A stretch of DNA of 35,640 nucleotides, from NCBI GenBank assembly GCA_012838955.1, contig DUOH01000058.1:1-35640 (forward strand), written 5' to 3'. The notes under the pieces were generated by a model. The model saw only the letters and a list, made by a program, of their open reading frames with translations, was not told the DNA's origin and searched no databases. The first letter of the stretch is position 1, and each line of letters begins with the position of its first letter. Source of the stretch: Bacillota bacterium. Its GTDB lineage: Bacteria > Bacillota > UBA4882 > UBA10575. Below are positions 17,352-24,142 of the stretch, piece by piece. The position numbers and the translations under genes were made by a program.

Positions 17352-18100
17352 TGGATTTTAGGAATATCAAATTGACCATTGCGTATGATGGAACCGATTT
17401 TTCCGGGTTTCAGCGTCAGGCCAAGGGAGAAAGAACCGTTCAAGGTGTGTTGGAAAGAGCCTTGTACCGGATCACTGGGGAAGATAAGACTCTCAGGTTA
17501 ACAGCAGCCGGGCGGACGGATGCCCGAGTCCATGCCGTGGGACAAGTGGTCAATTTTTTTACAAAGAGCCGCCTCCCGGTAGAAAAATGGCCGGCGGCAT
17601 TGAATGCAAATCTTCCGGTTGATGTAGCGGTGACAAGCGCTCAAGAAGTGGGGGAGGACTTCCACGCCCGGTATGCAGCGAAGAAAAAGACTTATCAGTA
17701 TCGAATTTACCGGGGCAAAGATAAAGATATATTTTTGCGTAATTATACCTATTATTATCCATATAGCTTAAACGTTGAAGAAATGCGAAAAAGCGCCCGG
17801 TATCTCTTGGGTGAGCACAGTTTCAAAGCCTTTGCGGCTAGCGGATCTTCTGTACAGACATTTGTCCGTAATTTGACCAGACTGAATCTGGAGGAACACG
17901 GCGCTGAATTACGAATTACTATGGAAGCCAATGGCTTTCTCTATAAAATGGCGCGTAATCTCGTCGGGACCATACTGTTGGTAGGAGAAGGGCGCCTCGC
18001 TCCCCAGGATGTAGAAAGGATATTACGTAGTGAGGACAGAAGAGGGGCCGGGCCGACCGCCCCCCCTCATGGCTTGTTTCTGTTACGAGTGGAGTATTAG
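17351..18100 (+). CDS. truA: tRNA pseudouridine synthase A
   Basis: A 249-residue TruA, which converts U38-40 of the tRNA anticodon arm to pseudouridine. NIKLTIAYDGTDFSGFQRQAKGERTVQGVLERALYRITGE and AAGRTDARVHAVGQVVNF hold the catalytic Asp57 in GRTDARVHA. The ATG at 17351 overlaps the ecfT stop (TAATG); longer in-frame starts from 17267 would add residues without family match. The ending GLFLLRVEY is normal. Confidence 0.97.
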   Translation: MDFRNIKLTIAYDGTDFSGFQRQAKGERTVQGVLERALYRITGEDKTLRLTAAGRTDARVHAVGQVVNFFTKSRLPVEKWPAALNANLPVDVAVTSAQEVGEDFHARYAAKKKTYQYRIYRGKDKDIFLRNYTYYYPYSLNVEEMRKSARYLLGEHSFKAFAASGSSVQTFVRNLTRLNLEEHGAELRITMEANGFLYKMARNLVGTILLVGEGRLAPQDVERILRSEDRRGAGPTAPPHGLFLLRVEY

Positions 18101-18193
18101 GATGAGAAGCTCGCGTGACGGGGTAGTGTCTACTGAGTAGTGCCTTTCTTTAGGAAGAGAAAAATAGTCGAGGCGCACAAATAATTGCGTATG

Positions 18194-18220
18194 GGTAATT
18201 TTACTAGGCCCAAAATTACC
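18194..18220 (+). terminator. Hairpin downstream of truA, weak terminator candidate
   Basis: GGTAATTTT at 18194-18202 pairs perfectly with AAAATTACC at 18212-18220 around a 9-base loop. No T-run follows on the + strand, so it is a poor intrinsic terminator. It lies in the 443-base gap between truA and rplM, upstream of the rplM promoter. Confidence 0.35.
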
Positions 18221-18260
18221 AGCGCTGAGCATAAAACAGTAAAGCTCTTCTTTCACACCC

Positions 18261-18291
18261 GAGTAACGAGCGACGAGCCACGAACCACGAG
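18261..18291. repeat. Degenerate 7-base tandem repeat next to the rplM promoter
   Basis: Four consecutive heptamers read GAGTAAC, GAGCGAC, GAGCCAC and GAACCAC, followed by GAG. The array ends 7 bases upstream of the -35 box at 18299. It could be a binding array for a regulator or a polymerase slippage product. Confidence 0.6.
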
Positions 18292-18298
18292 AATGCCC

Positions 18299-18327
18299 TT
18301 GACCAGTAACTATTCGTTTGGTATAAT
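18299..18327 (+). promoter_or_regulatory. Sigma-A promoter for rplM-rpsI
   Basis: TTGACC at 18299-18304 and TATAAT at 18322-18327 are separated by exactly 17 bases, matching the consensus at 5/6 and 6/6 positions. Transcription would start near 18334, giving a leader of about 210 bases before rplM. This is the best promoter match in the ribosomal half of the window. Confidence 0.8.
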
Positions 18328-18328
18328 T

Positions 18329-18543
18329 AAGAAGTTCTGTAATTATAAAACGCCCTTGTGACTCCCGAGCCCCGAGTCGGCAAGCGCGTATTGGCACGCA
18401 CGCATCCGTGAAGCATCATTCTATGCCGGTGCGATTCGTGTAACTTCTTCCATCTGTAAAAGTATTTTAAGCATGTAGACATACTTTTGCCTCATGTAGA
18501 TGGAGTCTACAAGAAATTACCTCAACAAAGGGAGGTTTCAGCA
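18329..18543 (+). promoter_or_regulatory. Structured 5' leader of rplM-rpsI (candidate L13 autoregulatory leader)
   Basis: AAGAAGTT (18329-18336) can pair with AACTTCTT (18442-18449), closing a domain that contains a GACTC/GAGTC hairpin (near 18360-18378) and a CGCAC-GCAT arm pairing with ATGC-CG-GTGCG (near 18398-18433). A separate 7-bp hairpin, TGTAGAC (18474-18480) with GTCTACA (18505-18511), lies just before the Shine-Dalgarno GGGAGG. Low-GC Gram-positive bacteria are known to have an L13 leader motif before rplM; whether this matches it could not be tested. The 5' edge of the outer helix overlaps the probable start site, so the outer helix may be shorter in the RNA. Confidence 0.5.
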
Positions 18544-18975
18544 GTGAAGACTTATCTGGCAAAAACCGGAGAAGTTAATAGTAATTGGTATGTGATTGAC
18601 GCCAATGGCAAGACATTAGGCAGGCTGGCCACTACGATAGCGAATATTCTCCGCGGGAAGCACAAACCGGAATTCACCCCACATGTTGACTGTGGGGATC
18701 ATGTGATTGTGATCAACGCGGAAAAAGTAGTGTTGACCGGTAAAAAGCTCGATCAGAAGAAGTATATTACCCACTCCATGTATCCCGGTGGTCTCAAGGA
18801 AACCCTTTATCGTCATTTGATGCAGAAAAAACCCGAATTGGTCATTGAAGAAGCGGTTAAGGGAATGCTGCCTCGGACCCGTTTGGGACGGGCGCAATTG
18901 AAAAAACTCAAGGTTTACCGGGGAGCGGAGCATCCACATGCTGCACAGCAACCCAAACCCTATGAAAATTTTTAA
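18544..18975 (+). CDS. rplM: 50S ribosomal protein L13 (GTG start)
   Basis: A 143-residue L13, an early 50S assembly protein. [72 protein letters not shown] and the C-terminal [31 protein letters not shown] are standard. GTG 18544 fits the family start and follows AAAGGGAGGTTTCAGCA; the earlier in-frame start at 18487 falls in the leader hairpin. It forms a pair with rpsI 27 bases downstream. Confidence 0.97.
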   Translation: MKTYLAKTGEVNSNWYVIDANGKTLGRLATTIANILRGKHKPEFTPHVDCGDHVIVINAEKVVLTGKKLDQKKYITHSMYPGGLKETLYRHLMQKKPELVIEEAVKGMLPRTRLGRAQLKKLKVYRGAEHPHAAQQPKPYENF

Positions 18976-19002
18976 AGGTTGGACTGAAGGGAGGTTAGGT
19001 CT

Positions 19003-19413
19003 TTGCCAAGAGCAAAAAAGGCTGAAAAAGCAAGATATTATGGCACAGGTCGTAGAAAGACCGCTGTGGCTAGAGTATGGTTGGTGCCTGGTAATGGACA
19101 GATTAACATTAATGAGCGGACCATCGATGATTATTTCGGCCGTAAGGTTTTGGAGGTTTTGGTGAAACAGCCTCTAGAAAAAACCGGAACAACCGGAAAG
19201 TATGATGTCATCGCCAAAGTGCATGGGGGAGGAACCAGCGGACAGGCCGGAGCAGTCCGTCACGGAATCGCCAGAGCGCTTTTACGAGTGGACGATGAAT
19301 TTCGGCTGCCGTTAAAGCGGGCTGGTTTCCTAACCAGAGACCCTCGTGTAAAGGAACGCCGGAAGTACGGATTGAAGAAGGCAAGAAAAGCTCCGCAATT
19401 CTCAAAACGTTAA
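19003..19413 (+). CDS. rpsI: 30S ribosomal protein S9 (TTG start)
   Basis: A 136-residue S9, whose C-terminal tail reaches the P-site t[64 protein letters not shown] and [24 protein letters not shown], with the universally conserved SKR end, identify it. TTG 19003 follows GAAGGGAGGTTAGGTC. A clear terminator follows 17 bases after its stop. Confidence 0.97.
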   Translation: MPRAKKAEKARYYGTGRRKTAVARVWLVPGNGQININERTIDDYFGRKVLEVLVKQPLEKTGTTGKYDVIAKVHGGGTSGQAGAVRHGIARALLRVDDEFRLPLKRAGFLTRDPRVKERRKYGLKKARKAPQFSKR

Positions 19414-19430
19414 AATTGCTAAGTATAAAG

Positions 19431-19454
19431 GCACGGCCTACTGGTCGTGCTTTT
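19431..19454 (+). terminator. Intrinsic terminator after rpsI
   Basis: GCACGGCC (19431-19438) pairs with GGTCGTGC (19443-19450), with one G-U pair, around the loop TACT; TTTT follows at 19451-19454. It ends the rplM-rpsI transcript just before thiN. Confidence 0.8.
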
Positions 19455-19473
19455 CTGATCTGGAGGGATAAGG

Positions 19474-20127
19474 ATGGCTGGGAAAGCCATAATTGTGGCA
19501 GGGGGCGACGTACATAGCGAAGACCTGTTGAAAGAGGTTCAACGGGGATACGATCTCTTGCTGGCTGCTGACAGTGGCGGTATAGTCCTCTATGAACTCG
19601 GGTATCTGCCTGACGTATTAATTGGAGACTTTGATTCGCTCGATAGGAATCTCTTGGCTCTTTTTAGAGCAAAGGGTGTTAAAATCACGGAATTTCCTCC
19701 CGAGAAAGACTGGACAGATCTGGAATTAGCTGTACAGACAGTTATTAATCTGAATGTCCAGGAGATAATAATTTATGGGGCCATCGGCGACCGACTGGAT
19801 CATACTCTAGGAAATCTAAGCTTGCTTTATCAGGCGATGGTGAGCGGAGTGAAAGCCGTAATAGTTGGATTAAGGGAAAGGGTTCTCTTGCTTGGTCCGG
19901 ATGAAACCCTTACTCTATCTCCTGCCGCTAATACTTTTTTTTCTCTGCTTCCCCTTTTTCCGGGAGTGGAAGGAGTAACTGAACGGGAGGCAAAATATCC
20001 TTTAGATAATGCCTCTATCCCTTTTGGCAGCACTAGAGGGATTCATAACGAATTTATAACCAGGCCGGTCACAATCTCCATTAAGCGAGGTTATGCTTTT
20101 GTTATTATCCACACCGGTAAGAGCTAA
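19474..20127 (+). CDS. thiN: Thiamine pyrophosphokinase
   Basis: A 217-residue enzyme that converts thiamine and ATP to thiamine pyrophosphate. Motifs in order: AADSGGIVLYELGYLPDVLIGDFDSL (substrate and metal-binding DSG and GDFDS), FPPEKDWTDLELAV (the KDxTD motif), YGAIGDRLDHTLGNLSLL and the C-terminal GSTRGIHNEFI, which corresponds to the thiamine-binding end usually reading GxSNEF. Length and motif order are normal. A GGAGGGATAAGG site precedes the ATG. Its closeness to ecfT (an ECF component that can serve thiamine uptake in relatives) is suggestive but not proof of a link. Confidence 0.93.
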   Translation: MAGKAIIVAGGDVHSEDLLKEVQRGYDLLLAADSGGIVLYELGYLPDVLIGDFDSLDRNLLALFRAKGVKITEFPPEKDWTDLELAVQTVINLNVQEIIIYGAIGDRLDHTLGNLSLLYQAMVSGVKAVIVGLRERVLLLGPDETLTLSPAANTFFSLLPLFPGVEGVTEREAKYPLDNASIPFGSTRGIHNEFITRPVTISIKRGYAFVIIHTGKS

Positions 20128-20184
20128 AGGCAGCCCAAAAAACCTGATTTTGTTTGGTAAAGAAGATTTAGGAATCATTACCAT

Positions 20185-20220
20185 TTGACTGAAAATTAAC
20201 CAAAAGTATATAATATATAC
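20185..20220 (+). promoter_or_regulatory. Promoter and palindromic operator candidate for mazEF
   Basis: TTGACT (20185-20190) and TATAAT (20209-20214) are 18 bases apart. The -10 box lies inside the 15-base palindrome GTATATAATATATAC (20206-20220). Toxin-antitoxin operons are usually repressed by their own antitoxin binding at such palindromes; the operator role here is inferred. Confidence 0.65.
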
Positions 20221-20242
20221 AGGTTTTACTGGAGGTGGTGAC

Positions 20243-20521
20243 TTGACTGGCCGTAGAGTTGTAGTTATCTTGCCCGAGAGCCTATTGGCAGCCGTAGATA
20301 AAGTTGTCAATCAGGAGTATGCGAGCAGAAGTGCTTTCATCCGTTTAGCTACACAACGTTATTTGGAGGAGTGCCTGTTGAAAGAGAAAAAAGAGAAGAT
20401 GGCGCGGGGATATGAAAAGATGGGCCAAATCAACCTGGAACTCGCTGAAGAGGGTATTGCGGATGATGCCAGTGAAATGGAAGAATATTTAAAAACACTA
20501 TTGGTGGGCGAGAGTCATTGA
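20243..20521 (+). CDS. mazE: Antitoxin of the MazEF type, ribbon-helix-helix (TTG start)
   Basis: A 92-residue protein of the EndoAI/CopG kind. The N-terminal [40 protein letters not shown] (about residues 4-43) is a ribbon-helix-helix DNA-binding fold: a beta strand followed by two helices with an SRSAFIR turn. The acidic, helical C-terminus (about 45-92) is the expected toxin-binding tail. It overlaps mazF by four bases (TTGA), so antitoxin and toxin are co-translated. GGAGGTGGTGAC precedes the TTG start. Confidence 0.92.
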   Translation: MTGRRVVVILPESLLAAVDKVVNQEYASRSAFIRLATQRYLEECLLKEKKEKMARGYEKMGQINLELAEEGIADDASEMEEYLKTLLVGESH

Positions 20522-20871
20522 TCGTCAAAAGAGGGGATCTGTTTTTTGCAAACTTGAATCCAGTAATCGGTTCTGAACAGGGTGGGCTCAGACCGGTGGT
20601 GATCATCCAAAATGATATTGGGAATACCTATAGTCCAACTACGATTGTGGCGGCTATAACTTCACAGATTAAAAGAGCGAAGCTCCCTACTCATGTAGAG
20701 ATAAAAAAGAATAAGAGTAATTTGGATCGTGATTCCGTCATTCTCTGTGAGCAACTAAGAACTATTGATAAAAAGCGTTTGAGTGAAAAAATTGGTCAGC
20801 TTGACAGTGACACCATGTCCAGAATTAACAAAGCCCTGGGAATTAGTATAGATTTACTTCCGCTTGATTAA
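20518..20871 (+). CDS. mazF: mRNA interferase MazF/EndoA toxin (TTG start)
   Basis: A 117-residue MazF-family endoribonuclease that cleaves mRNA at short sites when freed from its antitoxin. [36 protein letters not shown] and [22 protein letters not shown] are close to Bacillus EndoA, including Arg25 and Thr48 of the active site. [16 protein letters not shown] and the C-terminal helix are also normal. It appears intact and functional. The TTG start overlaps the mazE stop. A terminator begins in its stop codon, so mazEF is a self-contained unit between thiN and gltX. Confidence 0.95.
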   Translation: MIVKRGDLFFANLNPVIGSEQGGLRPVVIIQNDIGNTYSPTTIVAAITSQIKRAKLPTHVEIKKNKSNLDRDSVILCEQLRTIDKKRLSEKIGQLDSDTMSRINKALGISIDLLPLD

Positions 20872-20894
20872 CCGCCGCGCAATGCGGTTTTTTT
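20870..20894 (+). terminator. Intrinsic terminator after mazF
   Basis: AACCGC (20870-20875) pairs with GCGGTT (20884-20889) and is followed by a T-run to 20894. The left arm includes the last bases of the mazF stop codon. Confidence 0.8.
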
Positions 20895-21020
20895 GTTGCC
20901 GGTTTTTCAAGAAGAATAAAGAAGGCCCCAATAATTAAGGCGTAGATCGTTCTCTCTGGAAGGAATTGTTCCAAAGCTGGAGAAATTAAAATCTGATAGA
21001 AAGTGAAGAGGTGCATAATT

Positions 21021-22499
21021 GTGAAGAAAGAAAAAGTCAGAGTTAGGTTTGCCCCCAGCCCGACCGGGTTCTTACATATCGGGGGAGCACGAACCGCCCT
21101 TTATAACTGGTTACAGGCAAAGAAGAACGGTGGTTCTTTTTTGTTGCGGATTGAAGACACCGATCGGACCAGGTTTGTACCGGAGGCTCTGGATGATATT
21201 ACGGCGAGTCTAAAATGGTTAGGCTTGGAGTGGGATGAAGGACCGCTGGTAGGCGGGCCTGTCGGCCCCTATTTCCAATCCGAACGCTTGGAATTATATA
21301 AGAAACTGGCCCAGCAATTAGTGGAGGAAGGCAAGGCTTATTACTGTTTTTGTACTACGGAAAGGCTGCAGGAACTCAGAAAAGCGCAAGAACAGGGCAA
21401 GGCGGCGCCAGGTTATGACCGTTGTTGTCGTACGCTCACGCCAGATCAGATCAGAGAGGCTTTCGCCGCAGGAAAGATGCCGGTGATCAGGTTTAAAATG
21501 CCGGAGCAAGGAGAAATTAAGGTGGTTGACGCATTACGTGGTGAGATGCGTTTTGACCTGAGCACCCTGGATGATTTTGTGTTGTTGAAATCCGATGGAT
21601 ATCCCACCTATCATTTGGCGAATGTCATTGATGATCATTTTATGGAGATATCCCATGTCATGCGGGGTGATGAATGGATTGTCAGTACCCCAAAACACAT
21701 TATGCTATATCAATCGTTTGGTTGGAAGCCTCCGGTTTTCATCCATCTACCAGTCTTTTTAGCCCCTGATGGAAAGGGTAAGCTAAGTAAGAGACATGGA
21801 GCCACCAGTGTTAGGGATTATAAAGACAAAGGGTATTTGCCGGAAGCTTTAGTCAATTTTTTACTCCTTTTAGGATGGCATCCCGGAGATGACCGTGAGT
21901 TCTTCACTTTGGAAGAGGCGGTTGAGGCCTTTTCTATTGAACGGCTCAACACGTCACCAGTGGCCTTGTCCCTGGAGAAGTTGGACTGGTTTAATGGGAT
22001 GTACCTCAGGAAGTTGGACCCCCGGGAACTGGCCATCAGATGTTTGCCGTTTTTACAGAAGGAAGGGTTGCTTCCTACACCCTGCCCTCCGGAGCGCTTT
22101 GAGTACCTTGTTAGCTTAATCCCTTTGATCCAGGAGAGAATTAACTTGTTGACCGAGGCCGGTCCGGCCCTGCAGTATTTCTTGGAAGACGAGATCAGCC
22201 CGCCTGCCGCTGATCTTTTAGTCCCTAAAAAAAGCACCCCGGAGGAGGTTGTCACTGCTTTACAGAGCGCCTTGGCGGCTCTGAAAGAGGTAGAAGAGTT
22301 CACCGAGGGGATCTTGGAAGAAACCCTTCGTGGAGTGGCTACTGCATTAGGGATGAAGGCTGGACAAGTCTTTATGCCAATTCGGGTGGCGGTAACCGGA
22401 AGCACGGCTACTCCGGGTCTGTTTGAACTTTTGGCCGCCATCGGTAAAGAGCGGGTCTTAGCCCGGATTGAGCAAGCGATTAAAGTGTTAAAAAAGTAG
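21021..22499 (+). CDS. gltX: Glutamyl-tRNA synthetase (GTG start)
   Basis: A 492-residue class I aminoacyl-tRNA synthetase. RFAPSPTGFLHIGGARTALYNWL carries the HIGH-type motif (HIGG, residues 19-22), RIEDTDRTRF follows, and KLSKRHG at residues 254-260 is the KMSKS motif. A CFC pair and YDRCC (in the CP region) may bind zinc. It charges tRNA-Glu, and in many Firmicutes tRNA-Gln as well. GTG 21021 is preferred because GAAGAGGTG lies 7-15 bases before it and homologues begin there. No T-box structure was recognised in the 126 bases after the mazF terminator. cdaA follows 24 bases downstream. Confidence 0.96.
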   Translation: MKKEKVRVRFAPSPTGFLHIGGARTALYNWLQAKKNGGSFLLRIEDTDRTRFVPEALDDITASLKWLGLEWDEGPLVGGPVGPYFQSERLELYKKLAQQLVEEGKAYYCFCTTERLQELRKAQEQGKAAPGYDRCCRTLTPDQIREAFAAGKMPVIRFKMPEQGEIKVVDALRGEMRFDLSTLDDFVLLKSDGYPTYHLANVIDDHFMEISHVMRGDEWIVSTPKHIMLYQSFGWKPPVFIHLPVFLAPDGKGKLSKRHGATSVRDYKDKGYLPEALVNFLLLLGWHPGDDREFFTLEEAVEAFSIERLNTSPVALSLEKLDWFNGMYLRKLDPRELAIRCLPFLQKEGLLPTPCPPERFEYLVSLIPLIQERINLLTEAGPALQYFLEDEISPPAADLLVPKKSTPEEVVTALQSALAALKEVEEFTEGILEETLRGVATALGMKAGQVFMPIRVAVTGSTATPGLFELLAAIGKERVLARIEQAIKVLKK

Positions 22500-22523
22500 A
22501 ACTTAAGATTAGAGCGTGAGAAG

Positions 22524-23363
22524 ATGCCGGCTTTAAACTTGAATTTCCACGATATTCTATCTCAAGGGGTTCCGCTTTTACTATTGGACCTCATCCTCAC
22601 TTCCCTACTTTTCTACGTGATCTTTAAGATGTTACGGGGGACGAAAGCCATTCCATTGTTGAAAGGCTTGGGTGTGCTTTTTATCTTTACGGTCCTTAGT
22701 CAAAAAGTAAACCTGAAATTCTTCGGCGGTTTACTCCAGTACTTGCTGGGCGCATTAATGGTGGCTTTACCGATCCTCTTCCAACCTGAGCTGAGAAGAG
22801 CGCTGGAACAATTGGGGCAGAGGAACTTCTTTGCCCAGTGGTTGCCTTTTGTCAATCTACAAACTAATATAAACGCCTTGGAAGACATATCCCGGGCAGC
22901 GGAAGAAATGGCGGATCTGAAGATCGGCGCCTTAATCGTGATGGAAGGTAGCACAAAGCTTTATGAAGTGGAAGAGACAGGTTTCCTCCTTGACGCCTTA
23001 GTCTCGGATATATTGATCAAGCAGATATTTTATAAGAACACCCCTTTGCATGACGGGGCTGTTTTGGTGCGGGGGGCTAGAATAGCGGCTGCCGGGTGCA
23101 TCCTCCCACTCACTGAGGAGCATCACTTAGCCAATAATTTGGGAACCAGACACCGGGCGGGGTTAGGCCTGAGTGAGCAGTCAGATGCTATAGTCATTAT
23201 TATCTCTGAAGAAAAGGGGAGTATTTCTGTTGCTAAAGAAGGGCAATTAACGAGACTGAATCGGTCAGGCCAGTTACTGAAGTATCTAAAGACCAAGTTT
23301 GGTGAAGAGCGGGAAACAGCCTTTTATCCACCGAATTTTATCAATCGTAAGATGAGGGGATAA
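22524..23363 (+). CDS. cdaA: Diadenylate cyclase CdaA (c-di-AMP synthase)
   Basis: A 279-residue membrane-bound enzyme that makes c-di-AMP from two ATP. Three hydrophobic N-terminal segments (about residues 10-90) are followed by the DAC domain with the two hallmark motifs: Asp177-Gly-Ala in LHDGAV and Arg209-His-Arg in TRHRAGLGLSEQSDAIVIIISEE. c-di-AMP controls potassium and osmolyte transport and wall homeostasis in Firmicutes. Usually cdaA is followed by its regulator cdaR (ybbR) and glmM; here cdaR is absent and a DJ-1-like gene lies between. Confidence 0.95.
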   Translation: MPALNLNFHDILSQGVPLLLLDLILTSLLFYVIFKMLRGTKAIPLLKGLGVLFIFTVLSQKVNLKFFGGLLQYLLGALMVALPILFQPELRRALEQLGQRNFFAQWLPFVNLQTNINALEDISRAAEEMADLKIGALIVMEGSTKLYEVEETGFLLDALVSDILIKQIFYKNTPLHDGAVLVRGARIAAAGCILPLTEEHHLANNLGTRHRAGLGLSEQSDAIVIIISEEKGSISVAKEGQLTRLNRSGQLLKYLKTKFGEERETAFYPPNFINRKMRG

Positions 23364-23572
23364 TCTATTTGTAGAGGTGGAATTTGGCTGGGTCAAGAAA
23401 CCTGCCTGATCAGAGGTGAATATCATAATGGAACAGGGATCTTCTCGAGGCTGGTCGCTAGCAGCTCATCGTTTGTGAGATAGAGAGCCGTTGGGGTTTG
23501 GCTAGTGCCTGAGTCGATAGGCACGCGGTTAATGAAGTTTTGGATAAACCACAATAACTAAGGAGGGGTAAA

Positions 23573-24088
23573 ATGTCGAAGAAAGCAGTGTTAGTCCTTG
23601 CTGAACAGGTTTTTCGTGATGAAGAATACTTCGAGCCAAAAGAAGTGCTAGAAGGGGCGGGTGTTAAGGTGCTGACCGCCTCCACTACCACCGATGAAGT
23701 CCTTGGAAAACTGGGGGCCAGAGTAAAACCGGATCTATTAATCTCCGAGTTGGATTTGGAGGAGATTGATCTCTTGGTCTTTGTGGGAGGTGGAGGCGCA
23801 CAGCAGTATTTTGACGATCCCGTAGCCCATGCCGGTGCAAGGAAAATGGTGGAATCCGGGAAGTTGTTAGGCGCTATTTGTATTGCCCCAGTCATCTTAG
23901 CCCGAGCCGGACTGCTCAAGGGGAAGAAGGCTACTGTCTTCATTGACGGCGCTGATGAGTTAAGGGAAAACGGCGCAATCTACACGGGAAACCAGATTGA
24001 AGTTGATGGAAAGATCATTACCGCCAATGGCCCGGAGGCTGCCCGGTTATTTGGAGAAGAACTCGTTAAACAGTTACAGCTTATTTAA
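23573..24088 (+). CDS. DJ-1/PfpI family protein
   Basis: A 171-residue single-domain protein of the DJ-1/PfpI/ThiJ superfamily. KKAVLVLAEQVFRDEEYFEPKEVLEGAGVKVLTAS, the conserved VFVGGGGAQQYFDDP and the nucleophile elbow GAICIAPVILA with Cys103 are visible; Glu18 of FRDEEYFEP is the usual acidic partner. ANGPEAARLFGEELVKQL closes the fold. Members include chaperone, glyoxalase, deglycase-like and protease activities; which applies cannot be told from sequence. A strong AAGGAGGGG site precedes the ATG. It sits between cdaA and glmM. Confidence 0.9.
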   Translation: MSKKAVLVLAEQVFRDEEYFEPKEVLEGAGVKVLTASTTTDEVLGKLGARVKPDLLISELDLEEIDLLVFVGGGGAQQYFDDPVAHAGARKMVESGKLLGAICIAPVILARAGLLKGKKATVFIDGADELRENGAIYTGNQIEVDGKIITANGPEAARLFGEELVKQLQLI

Positions 24089-24142
24089 TACATAACACTA
24101 CAATTTGATGATTTGAGTTATTCGAATGGGGGATGTATCATC

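Noticed and set aside
20895-21020. Search for a T-box leader before gltX
   Set aside because: No specifier-loop hairpin, T-box sequence or antiterminator was recognised in the 126 bases available.
21818-22441. Long minus-strand frame of 207 codons opposite gltX
   Set aside because: It is the antisense shadow of gltX, which has full family motifs; the opposite translation has no recognisable domain.
23414-23477. A 16-codon ORF with a purine site after cdaA (MEQGSSRGWSLAAHRL)
   Set aside because: It is too short to support as a gene and shows no relation to cdaR.
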